Below, piece after piece: positions 26,740 to 34,746 of a stretch of DNA of 64,000 bases. The notes beneath the pieces are model-generated. The model was not told the DNA's origin. It searched no databases and worked only from the letters and a program-made list of their open reading frames with translations. The stretch is taken from the NCBI RefSeq assembly GCF_019049655.1, contig NZ_JAFMOX010000063.1, positions 186,001 to 250,000 of the forward strand, written 5' to 3'. How positions within the stretch are numbered: the first letter of the stretch is position 1; each line of letters opens with the position of its first letter. This DNA is from Rahnella rivi (GTDB lineage Bacteria; Pseudomonadota; Gammaproteobacteria; Enterobacterales; Enterobacteriaceae). Both the position numbers and the translations under genes were made by a program.

Positions 26740-28452
26740 TTATTTGACGATTTTGACGTCCGGCAGACTGCCGGTCAGGCCGTTATAGATATCCGGTTTA
26801 AAACCGGTCACGCGGGCGCTGCTGGCGGAAAGGATTTTACGGTTGCCGAGCAGGATCACCGGCGGATCGTTTGCCAGCACCTTGTACAGCTCGTGGTAGA
26901 TAGGCTTACGCTTTTCGATATCCAGCGTGGCGTTCCCTTCGTTGATCAGCTTATCGACCTGAGGATTGTTGTAGCCCGATTCAGTCGCCTCGGTGCTGTA
27001 GTAATCCCACACGCCATCGTGCGGATCGTTAAGCGTGCTGGTGCTGAACGACGCCAGATCGTAGTTGCCCGCTTTACGCTGTGACATCAGGGCGTTGAAG
27101 TCCACCACCTGCGGTTTCAGCAGGACGCCAATCTTCTGATAGTCTTCTTTCGCAATCGGGATCAGCGCATCATTAAGCACTTTTTTGCTGACCAGCAGCG
27201 TCAGTTCGAGACGTTTACCGTCTTTCACGCGGATCCCGTCACCGCCGACCTTCCAGCCCGCTTCATCCAGTAATTTTTTCGCCTGTGCCGGATCGAATTT
27301 GTACGGGTTCACGCCGTCAGTGTTGTACGCCCAGGAGATCGGCGCGATCGGCTCAACCGCCACGGTGCCGTAACCCTGATACACCACGTCGATCAATTTC
27401 TGCCGATCCAGCCCGTAAATCAGCGCCTGACGCACTTTCACATCCTGCAAAGCCGGGCGACGGACGTTAAATTCAATCTTGCTGTAATCGCTGGATCCGT
27501 ACAGATTGATGTTGGCGAAGCCGAGCATTTTCAGCTGTTCGATATCATCCGGACGTGAAGTGAACGCGTCATAATCGGTATCGCCGGTCTGGAACAGCTG
27601 GAAGTTAGTTGACGGATTCGTCACACGATAGATAAAGCGGGGCGTTGGCGGAACGCCGCGATAGTAGTTGGCGTTGGCGTGGAAGCGGATCTCCTGCCCC
27701 GGAATGTATTTGTCATACACATACGGGCCGTTGCCCAGCGGTTTGCCGTGAAGCGTGCGCAGCGTATCGAGATTTCCGCGCTGATAGCCTTTGCCGTAAT
27801 AGGCTTTGGAGAGCACCGGCCCGCCGATCTTTTGCAGCGTGGTGGCGCCCGGTTGCGTGGTGTTAACCTGCAACGTCAGAGGATCCACCACTTTCAGGCC
27901 GCTCACGCTGTCGGCTTTGCCCTGTTTGTATTCATCACCTCCGGCAATGTGTGCCAGCGTGATATCGGTATCACCATCGTATTTCGGGTCATACAGCACC
28001 GTCAGCGTAAACGCGACGTCTTCGGCGGTCAGCGGCGAACCATCGCTGAACTTCAGATCCGGGCGCAGTTTAATGGTATAGGTTTTGCCATCCGGGCTCA
28101 CGGTCCAGCTCTGCGCCAGACCAGGAACCAGTTTGCCCTGGCTGTCCCAGTCGATCAGACGGGCGAAAATCACGTTCGTGACGTTTTCATCCCAGCCATT
28201 AACGAAGAAGTACGGGTTAAAAATCCCCTGAGGTTCGGAGATCCCGGCGATCACCGTGTCCGTGCGCAGTTTCGCCGCCGCAGGCACCTGGCTGGCATCG
28301 GTGGCCGGGGTGATGCCTTCTTTTAAAACATCATCAGCGAATGCGAAAGAGGACAGCATCACGGCGCTGGCCAGCAATGCAATTTTAAAAGAAGCAGTAC
28401 GGCGCGCGCGTGTTGCAGCTGGCGCGAGTGCAGAGCGTAATAACGTAGCCAA
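26740..28452 (-). CDS. Peptide ABC transporter substrate-binding protein, SBP_bac_5 family
   Basis: 570 residues if translation starts at the TTG at 28452, which has GAGGGA 6 bases upstream. The frame stays open to 28632, but that part has no ribosome site and does not resemble the family. From this TTG follows a long signal peptide with an Arg-rich N-region (SALAPAATRARRTASFK) and a hydrophobic core ending SSFAFADD. Mature domains include SWTVSPDGKTYTIKLRPDLKFSDG and GKPLGNGPYVYDKY. Periplasmic receptor of the five-gene importer. Ligand not readable from sequence. Confidence 0.86.
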   Translation of the reverse strand: MATLLRSALAPAATRARRTASFKIALLASAVMLSSFAFADDVLKEGITPATDASQVPAAAKLRTDTVIAGISEPQGIFNPYFFVNGWDENVTNVIFARLIDWDSQGKLVPGLAQSWTVSPDGKTYTIKLRPDLKFSDGSPLTAEDVAFTLTVLYDPKYDGDTDITLAHIAGGDEYKQGKADSVSGLKVVDPLTLQVNTTQPGATTLQKIGGPVLSKAYYGKGYQRGNLDTLRTLHGKPLGNGPYVYDKYIPGQEIRFHANANYYRGVPPTPRFIYRVTNPSTNFQLFQTGDTDYDAFTSRPDDIEQLKMLGFANINLYGSSDYSKIEFNVRRPALQDVKVRQALIYGLDRQKLIDVVYQGYGTVAVEPIAPISWAYNTDGVNPYKFDPAQAKKLLDEAGWKVGGDGIRVKDGKRLELTLLVSKKVLNDALIPIAKEDYQKIGVLLKPQVVDFNALMSQRKAGNYDLASFSTSTLNDPHDGVWDYYSTEATESGYNNPQVDKLINEGNATLDIEKRKPIYHELYKVLANDPPVILLGNRKILSASSARVTGFKPDIYNGLTGSLPDVKIVK

Positions 28453-28696
28453 AAGAGATCCCTCATCATGAGTGTGCAAACGGTTTACAAAACATGACAA
28501 AGAGTAAGGATGCGGTTTGGCCTTGTCTAACAACGAAATAGTATGCCTTATAGCTTTTACAAAGCTTGCTGTTAAAGCCACCAAAACGGGTAATGTGGAA
28601 AGATTTCCTGATATCACCCAGTAAGCACTCACTCACTTATTAGGGCTTGCGGGATGTGGATCGGCCTCCTGCCCGCCGGTGTTTTTCCCAAAGAAA

Positions 28697-28725
28697 AACG
28701 GCGTATCTGATGAAGATACGCCGTT
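28697..28725 (-). terminator. Rho-independent terminator after repA
   Basis: A perfect 12-bp inverted repeat (AACGGCGTATCT / AGATACGCCGTT, loop GATGA). On the minus strand it is followed by TTTTCTTT, so it ends repA transcription. The spacer between the binding-protein gene and repA (28453-28749) shows nothing else beyond likely promoter sequence. Confidence 0.85.
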
Positions 28726-28749
28726 CATTTTTATTTATTGTTAAGGCAA

Positions 28750-29736
28750 TCAGGCAGCGGCTTTCTTGCTGCGGGCGCTGACTTCAGCGAGGATCTCTTT
28801 TTGCTTGTTCTTCTCGCCGATCATCTTGTACCAGCCAGATAACTTGCGCAGATCCGGCAGCGTGGCCTTCTCTTCCACATCGTACGCGCTGAGTTTATCG
28901 CGATACTCTTCAAAGATGGCGATACAACGGCGTGCCCACTCACCTTCCAGCGCAGAGCCTGCCACGGCCCGCGGACGGCGTGGTAAGCGCGGACGCAGCG
29001 GTTTGCTGGCTTCTGGCGCGGACTCGTCCACATACGCGAACTTGATCGATACAACGGTTCTGCCCTGCTTGACTGGCTCCCAGACGACGGAGATATCGGT
29101 GTTGGCGTTGATCCGGTTGATCGTCGGTTCAAGCAGCTTCTGGCGGAAGTCACGATAGTCCTCGTATTTGCCCGCCAAACCGGCCTTCTCGCGCATCCAG
29201 TTGAGATCCAGGGTCACTTCGATGGCTTTGCCGCTGCGACGCCCGTAGAGGTTCTTGGCTTTGATTAACCACCCGTAGAGTCGCACCGAGAACGGCGTAT
29301 CCAGTTTGGCGATGTTCGCAAAATTCAGTTTGGTAAAAGATTCTTTAAGTTCATAGAGATACGGCGCAACGTCCTGGCCGAACCGCAACACCACTGCACT
29401 GTGATCGTCACTACTCACATACTCGAGACGTGAGAACCAGGATAACTGGACGGTGCGAACCTTGCCGGTTTTGACATCGGGTTTGTAGATCGTCACCGGT
29501 TTTTTCATCAGGCTTTCCGCCGCTTCACGCAGCTGCCGGTGGCTGCTGGTCGGGTTCACCCCGTAGATCCGCTGATAATCCTGCGGGAAGAGGCGATACA
29601 ACGTGTCTGGTTGCGGTTTCCTGCTATCAATTTGAGCCAGAGCCAGGTTCAGCAGGCGCATTTCATCCAGAGTGACGCTGTAAGCGCCTTCCAGAAGATC
29701 GTTCCCCTGAACTACGGTCAGTTTATTCAGTTCCAT
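28750..29736 (-). CDS. repA: Plasmid replication initiator, Rep_3 (RepB/RepA) family
   Basis: 328 residues. The N-terminal MELNKLTVVQGNDLLEGAYSVTL and the following LNLALAQIDSRKP are typical of Rep_3 initiators, which have two winged-helix domains (about 1-135 and 140-260) binding iterons. FSVRLYGWLIKAKNLYGRRSGKAIEVTLD lies in the second domain. The C-terminal 80 residues are basic and helical. The initiator opens the origin with DnaA and represses its own promoter. About 18 iterons lie upstream, one of them (29762-29780) right in the expected promoter, which supports autoregulation. This gene defines the replicon as a plasmid. Confidence 0.93.
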   Translation of the reverse strand: MELNKLTVVQGNDLLEGAYSVTLDEMRLLNLALAQIDSRKPQPDTLYRLFPQDYQRIYGVNPTSSHRQLREAAESLMKKPVTIYKPDVKTGKVRTVQLSWFSRLEYVSSDDHSAVVLRFGQDVAPYLYELKESFTKLNFANIAKLDTPFSVRLYGWLIKAKNLYGRRSGKAIEVTLDLNWMREKAGLAGKYEDYRDFRQKLLEPTINRINANTDISVVWEPVKQGRTVVSIKFAYVDESAPEASKPLRPRLPRRPRAVAGSALEGEWARRCIAIFEEYRDKLSAYDVEEKATLPDLRKLSGWYKMIGEKNKQKEILAEVSARSKKAAA

Positions 29737-29761
29737 GTAGCAGGATCCATAGGTGGAAAGT

Positions 29762-30896
29762 AGGTAAATTATTCCACATAAAAAATGCCGACGTAAAGTA
29801 AAAACAGGGGTTATTTATTCATTTAATTTCAATGGATTAGCAAAGGATCCGAAAAGTGTGATCAGGAAAAATCTCCACATATTGATTTCAGAACAGGCAA
29901 GGATCCTTTTTTTAACATGTTGGATCATCACTCTTTTTACAGGAAATAACTCCACATAAGCACACGTCGGTCAACCCGCCAGATCCCCGAGACTTTACGC
30001 CCTAACACCTGAAATCCGCCCCGTGACTACAGATAATCTTTCCACATTAGCGTTTGCTCTGGTGAATAATCGTACGAAATCAATGTGTGACCCGTCTCTC
30101 ACTTCATACAGCCCCGTCGGATCGCCCTCCTCCCTCCCCTGAACAGGAAAAAACTCCACATATGCGTCGTCGTGGGATCAGATAATCTTTCCACATGTAT
30201 GGCAAAGCGATCATCAGACAAGGAAATGTCTCCACATTTGGCGATTCCGGGGATCACAGGAAAAGTTTCCACATAAAGACTGTGAAGGGATCAGGAAATC
30301 TCTCCACCTGTCCGATAAAACCGGCGCTACAGAGCACGCTGTTCAGCACTCATTGCGCGTGAATGATCAGATAATGTCTCCACATATCGTCGTGTGACAT
30401 TGTCACTTATTGTCTAACTCATTGATTTATATGAGGTGATAAATACGCGAGTGACTAACGCAGGCGGGTTAAGATCAGATAATCCTTCCACATATGCTCC
30501 CGCAGGGATCAGATAATCTTTCCACATATGCTCATTTGCTGTGAAAAATCTGATGCCGATCCCCTGCCGCAGCTGGTAATGGGATCCAAAAGTGACATAA
30601 AAAGGGTAACGTGACGCTGTCACAGGAAATTATTCCACATATGAGGGATTGTGCGGGGATCAGGAAATGTGTCCACCCTTGAGGAAAAACGCTTTCTGGC
30701 AGTAAGTTAGCCGGAGAAACGTTAGAATGAGCGTACGCACACCTGCCACAGCAAGATATCAACAGAAAATCTCTCCACGCTGATAATTATCTGATCCCTA
30801 AAGAAATTATCCACAGGAAAAAGCTCTACATTGATCATGAAAAGGATCCACATCTAACAGGAACGATCTCCACCGCAGACAGGAAAACTCTCCACG
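29762..30896 (+). repeat. Iteron array of the replication origin (about 18 copies)
   Basis: Direct repeats of about 21 bp with consensus GATCAGRWAATCTYTCCACAT, all in the same orientation. Starts: 29762, 29860, 29941, 30029, 30142, 30176, 30216, 30252, 30289, 30365, 30473, 30507, 30621, 30658, 30761, 30811, 30856 and 30877. The best copies (30176, 30473, 30507) are nearly identical; the outer ones are degenerate. Many begin with GATC, a Dam site. Adjacent copies are often 34-41 bases apart. No protein gene is credible in 29737-31125. I read the array as the RepA binding sites of oriV. Confidence 0.9.
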
Positions 30897-30996
30897 ATAG
30901 CGCTTGTAACCTGCTAATTTATCTAGTGAAAAACATGTCTTAAAGAGAAAGATCTAAACTTAAAAAAGAAACAAAAGACTATTTGATCTTTGGATC
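30807..30996 (+). other. DnaA box and AT-rich segment, likely opening region of oriV
   Basis: TTATCCACA at 30807-30815 is a perfect consensus DnaA box. After the last iteron, 30897-30985 is AT-rich with runs such as TTAAAAAAGAAACAAAAG and GATC sites at 30951, 30985 and 30993. Iterons, DnaA box and AT-rich DNA in this order are typical of Rep_3 plasmid origins. The exact melting site is inference. Confidence 0.65.
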
Positions 30997-31125
30997 TTCT
31001 AAACCGTGCAAAGGGGCTTCAGGAAAGGATAAGGCGGAAGGGAAAGTGTCATTCTGTCAGTGGGTTGAGAGAGGATCTGCCAGAACGGATCTTGTCGCAG
31101 ACCCGCTCCGGCATAACTCTTCAGA

Positions 31126-31335
31126 TCACGAACGTTCGTTATTGATAAGCCAGCCTTGGATTAATTCCGTCAGCACGTCTTTCATTTCACGATCTTGCAG
31201 GAAACAGCTGGTCTTAAACCGGCGATGTAACTCTTCATCGATATTGGTTTGCAGTTTTTTCACTGAAGCGGGTGGCTTTGCTACGGCGTCCAGTGCGGTA
31301 GTCAGCTGTCTGTGCTGCCCAAGTTTCATTTTCAT
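31126..31335 (-). CDS. ParG-like ribbon-helix-helix centromere-binding protein
   Basis: 69 residues: a flexible basic N-terminus (MKMKLGQHRQLTTALDAVAKPP), then a strand KKLQTNID and two helices (EELHRRFKTSCFLQD, MKDVLTELIQGWL), the ribbon-helix-helix plan of ParG of plasmid TP228. Its ATG overlaps the parA stop by 4 bases. In ParFG systems this small protein binds the centromere, stimulates the ParF ATPase and represses the operon. Assigned by size, fold pattern and position; no close relative is recalled. Confidence 0.78.
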   Translation of the reverse strand: MKMKLGQHRQLTTALDAVAKPPASVKKLQTNIDEELHRRFKTSCFLQDREMKDVLTELIQGWLINNERS

Positions 31336-31958
31336 TTCAACAACTCCGTGATTTCTTTGGTCATAATTTCTATCTCACCCTTTGCGTTACCATCTGTCGT
31401 ATCGAAAACGGTACCGCCATCCATCATGGTGCGAATGTAAACCTGGCGCTGAGTGGTGCCGGTGCGTAACGCAGGCACGCCAGTGTCAGCGATGGATGCT
31501 TTAAGGACTTCCAGCATTTTTGCCGAGGCGACTTTTTTGGTGATCAGGAAACGAGCAATAACGGGCTGAAGGTTTTCACGGGCTTCAACGACGGCCAGGA
31601 TTGCGCCACAAGCTGCAAAGTCTAAAGGTGACGGTGTCACGGGGATCAGCACTAAATCACTGACCATCACCGCAGCCGATGAGATTGCAGAGATTGCCGC
31701 TGCCCCATCAATGACGACGTAATCATATTCCTTCAACTGCTTACGTACGGTATAGACTTCTTTCTCAGATGCTGCTTCGGCCAGATCGAACTGACATTTG
31801 CTATCATCGTACCAGTTACTGATGCTTCCCTGTGGGTCGGTATCGACCATCACGACCTTATGACCTTGTCTTGCAAGACAGGTAGCAATGTTAATGGAGG
31901 TCGTGGTCTTCCCTACCCCGCCCTTCCCGTTCAGGAAGGAAATAATTTTCGCTGCCAT
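31332..31958 (-). CDS. parA: ParA/ParF-type partition ATPase
   Basis: 208 residues, the short type Ib form without an N-terminal DNA-binding domain. Deviant Walker A is NGKGGVGKTTTSINIA, Walker A' is VMVDTDPQGS and Walker B is YVVIDGAA. GAGGAT precedes the ATG. It polymerises or forms gradients on the nucleoid to move plasmid copies, together with the small partner gene that overlaps its 3' end. The octamer repeat region starts about 30 bases upstream, as expected for a ParFG-type centromere. Confidence 0.93.
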   Translation of the reverse strand: MAAKIISFLNGKGGVGKTTTSINIATCLARQGHKVVMVDTDPQGSISNWYDDSKCQFDLAEAASEKEVYTVRKQLKEYDYVVIDGAAAISAISSAAVMVSDLVLIPVTPSPLDFAACGAILAVVEARENLQPVIARFLITKKVASAKMLEVLKASIADTGVPALRTGTTQRQVYIRTMMDGGTVFDTTDGNAKGEIEIMTKEITELLK

Positions 31959-32384
31959 AACATCCTCTTGATGAAGCGTCGGTAAGTTGCTTGCATCCTA
32001 AAATGCTAAGATTTCAGGATTCAAAAATATTGTAATCATAGGATTCTGAGATTTACTAATCCATGAATCACAGGATTGAGGTGATACTATAAGGTTTGTA
32101 TCCAGGGATTACAATATTTAAGGATTATCGAATTTTACAATCTTGTGATTACAGGATTATAGAATTCTAAGGTTTGCGCTCAGGCGTAAGGTTGAAAAGA
32201 GATTTGTTGTTATCACAGGTTGCAAAGATTTTATGATGCAAGGATTTCAGAATCACGAAATCTCAGGATGATGTAATTCCACAATTCTCGGATGTTCAAT
32301 GTGATCAGGAGTCTCCTTACTTTCACAGGCAAAGATTTCCTAACCTCTAAATTAGTCTGGACAGACAAAACGGAACCGTTACGC

Positions 32385-32480
32385 TCTCACTATCTCACTA
32401 TCTCACTATCTCACTATCTCACTATCTCACTATCTCACTATCTCACTATCTCACTATCTCACTATCTCACTATCTCACTA
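32385..32480. repeat. Perfect tandem octamer block, 12 x TCTCACTA
   Basis: Twelve identical 8-bp units in a row. Part of the larger octamer-periodic region. As there are no spacers it is not a CRISPR. Such a block is prone to slippage, so copy number may vary between isolates. Confidence 0.97.
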
Positions 32481-33270
32481 TCCTGTGATTATTGAATGGC
32501 AGGATTCTGGGAGTGTGGGGATTCTATTATCCTGAGGTTTCATGATTCTGTGATGCAGCAATCCATGAATCCGTCATCCTGCAATCTTATACTTCCATCC
32601 TTATGGGATGTCAGGATTTGGTTATCATGTGATTCTGTGATCAGCCTATCCGGGGTTCACAGCACAACAGGATGCTAAGATTTCAGGATGCAGGAATGCA
32701 GGGATACACGAAATCACAGCATTGTCAGGATGGCAGGATTCCATTGCTACGTGATAATCCTGGGATTATAACATCCTGAGAATCACCATGATTATGAGAT
32801 TCCAGGATGCTGATGGCGTCACGTTCAGCATAACCTTTAAGGCGTAATCATGAGATTATATGATTATTCGATAATCCTGAAATCTTGGGATTGTTGAGTG
32901 ATTATATGATTTCAGGATTCTCACTATCTATGCATATCTGCATGTAATATATATGTATTTTTATCTTATCTGGTGTTGGGATTCAATGATTCTGGGATTT
33001 ATTAAGGATTATAATATCCTGGGATGCAATTCTATGATTACAGTATCATGAGATTATCAGGCTGGAGTATTGGGATTGCAGGATTCAGAGATTTAATCTT
33101 GGGATTTCAGGATCCTGTAACCAGAGCGATGGTAGTATCCGGGGATGTGATGATTCTGTAATTAAATCCGGAGATTTCACCATCCTGAGATGATAGGATT
33201 TAAAGGTGTTTGAAAACGGTGGATTCAATAATCAAAGGATTCCAGGAGTATGGAATTAGCCTGGTTGCAG

Positions 33271-33374
33271 AATTACAGAATTACAGAATTACAGAATTAC
33301 AGAATTACAGAATTACAGAATTACAGGATGTTGAGATGTTGAGATGTTGAGATGTTGAGATGTTGAGATGTTGA
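33271..33374. repeat. Two abutting tandem octamer blocks, 7 x AATTACAG and 6 x GATGTTGA
   Basis: Seven AATTACAG units (33271-33326) are followed without a break in register by six GATGTTGA units (33327-33374). The unit sequence changes while the 8-bp phase is kept across 13 units. This ends the octamer region next to the PotA-like gene. Confidence 0.97.
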
Positions 33375-33380
33375 GATTAT

Positions 33381-33403
33381 AGAGGTATCGGGATGATACC
33401 TCT
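33381..33403 (-). terminator. Hairpin at the 3' end of the PotA-like gene
   Basis: AGAGGTATC / GATACCTCT with a 5-base loop, 6 bases beyond the stop codon on the minus strand. The T-run is weak (ATAATCTC), so termination strength is uncertain. Confidence 0.5.
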
Positions 33404-33409
33404 ACGGAT

Positions 33410-34495
33410 TTAATGCGTGATGACATCAAGGGCACGAAGGTGCTCGGGTTGCCATGAAAGCATAACCTCAGTTCCCGGTTGCCATTCCGGACGCAACGTG
33501 GTGGCAGAAAGTTTCACCATGAAATTATCTTGCCCTGCCACTTCTGTGATCATGCGGACGTGATCGCCTAAATAGATAAACTGTTTGATTCTGGCTTTGA
33601 CCGTTTCCATGCCCGGCTGATGATCATTTACGGTGATGCGTTCAGGCCGAATCGATAGCAGGATTTTTCTGCCTGGCGAACTTGGGCGAATCTTGACTGC
33701 CCGTAACTCAGTGCCGTCATCGAGTGATGCGCGGTAAAAAATACCTTCTGCTGATGTATGCGTGGCGAGCAGGCTGTTATTTTCACCGATGAATTGCGCG
33801 ACAAAAGCATTATCAGGTTTCTCATAAATTACGCTCGGGCTGTCCATCTGCTGGATAACGCCGTCATTAAACACCGCCACCCGGTCTGACATAGTCATCG
33901 CTTCACTCTGATCATGCGTGACATACACGATAGTGAGATCGAGCATGTGGTGCAGTTGCTTGATCTCCATCTGCATGTGTTCACGCAATTGTTTATCCAG
34001 CGCGCCAAGTGGCTCATCCATCAGTACCAACTTTGGTTCAAATACCAGCGCGCGGGCCAGCGCCACACGCTGCTGCTGACCGCCGGACATCTGCGCCGGA
34101 TAGCGGTCAGCCAGGGGTTTCAGTTTGACCATGTCCAGAATGCGGTCGACTTTTTCTTTGATGTCAGACTTGTTCAGACGGCGAATGGTCAGCGGGAACG
34201 CCAGGTTTTCAGCCACTGTCATGTGCGGAAACAGCGCATAATTCTGGAAAACCATACCGATATCGCGCTGATGGGGCGGCAAGTTGTGCAAGGGTTTGTC
34301 GCGCAGAAGAATTTCACCCTGGGTCGGTGTTTCAAAACCAGCGAGCATCATCAGGCTGGTGGTTTTGCCCGACCCCGACGGGCCCAGCAAGGTGAGAAAC
34401 TCACCCTCGTGAACATCGAGATTGAGGTTTTTAACCACCAGTTTATCGCCATCGTAGCTCTTCTTGATATTTTTGAAGCTCACATACGTTCTCAT
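33410..34495 (-). CDS. PotA-type ABC transporter ATP-binding protein
   Basis: 361 residues from the ATG at 34495, which has GGAG 8 bases before it (a GTG three codons up is less likely). Walker A GPSGSGKTT, signature MSGGQQQRVALARAL and Walker B LVLMDEPLGALD are followed by a C-terminal TOBE domain (from about 275), as in PotA, PotG and related spermidine/putrescine or Fe3+ importers. No permease is adjacent; the nearest matching binding protein and permeases lie 5-7 kb away beyond gabTD, on the other strand. Very likely this is their ATPase, since that set has none of its own. Separate promoter and strand are odd. Confidence 0.87.
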   Translation of the reverse strand: MRTYVSFKNIKKSYDGDKLVVKNLNLDVHEGEFLTLLGPSGSGKTTSLMMLAGFETPTQGEILLRDKPLHNLPPHQRDIGMVFQNYALFPHMTVAENLAFPLTIRRLNKSDIKEKVDRILDMVKLKPLADRYPAQMSGGQQQRVALARALVFEPKLVLMDEPLGALDKQLREHMQMEIKQLHHMLDLTIVYVTHDQSEAMTMSDRVAVFNDGVIQQMDSPSVIYEKPDNAFVAQFIGENNSLLATHTSAEGIFYRASLDDGTELRAVKIRPSSPGRKILLSIRPERITVNDHQPGMETVKARIKQFIYLGDHVRMITEVAGQDNFMVKLSATTLRPEWQPGTEVMLSWQPEHLRALDVITH

Positions 34496-34661
34496 CACAG
34501 ACACTCCACAGATAAAAATACGCGATTACGCGACAGCAGAAACCGGCATGGATTGTGCATAAAACATCCTCTGAAGGATCGTTTGCGCGGTGTTATTAAA
34601 AATCTTTACCACCCGTATCTGAGCCAAACAAGTCATTTCTGACAAATTAGCGCAAAAAAAT

Positions 34662-34685
34662 AGCCTGAGAGAAATCTCGCAGGCT
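34662..34685 (-). terminator. Rho-independent terminator after the MocR gene
   Basis: AGCCTGAGA and TCTCGCAGGCT make a stem with a small internal mismatch and loop GAAA; on the minus strand it is followed by ATTTTTTTGCG. It ends the MocR-type regulator transcript before the PotA-like gene. Confidence 0.75.
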
Positions 34686-34746
34686 TATGAATTTTATTGC
34701 TATTTTTAAAATGTGAATACTTTTTGCTAGCACGTTCACAACGACG

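Larger units (their letters stand above)
31990..33380. repeat. Gene-free octamer-periodic repeat region, likely extended centromere
   Basis: About 1.4 kb without a credible gene. Cut into 8-base words the sequence keeps register: from 32008 the words read AAGATTTC, AGGATTCA, AAAATATT, GTAATCAT, AGGATTCT, GAGATTTA, CTAATCCA, TGAATCAC, AGGATTGA; from about 32510 GGATTCTG-like words recur likewise. The consensus is roughly NNRATTNN with slips of one base. Three perfect 8-bp tandem blocks are embedded. ParG of TP228 binds a centromere of 4-bp boxes with 4-bp spacers, i.e. period 8, so this is probably the parG-like binding site. It is far longer than that model site. Confidence 0.7.

Noticed and set aside
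28453..28632. N-terminal extension of the peptide-binding protein
   Set aside because: Open frame only; no ribosome site, and the TTG at 28452 gives a proper signal peptide.
30414..30762. Two minus-strand open frames of 69 and 76 codons in the origin region
   Set aside because: They run through iterons, have no ribosome site and no family resemblance; they are by-products of the repeat sequence.
30983..31351. Plus-strand frame of 122 codons antisense to the parG-like gene
   Set aside because: The minus-strand gene has the RHH pattern and is coupled to parA; the antisense frame has no features.
32385..32480. CRISPR array
   Set aside because: Perfect 8-bp tandem units without spacers and without cas genes; iterons in 29.7-30.9 kb are also too degenerate and irregular.
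32292..32495. Open frame encoding a repetitive LTISLSHY protein
   Set aside because: It only translates the 12 x TCTCACTA block; no ribosome site and no reason to think it is expressed.
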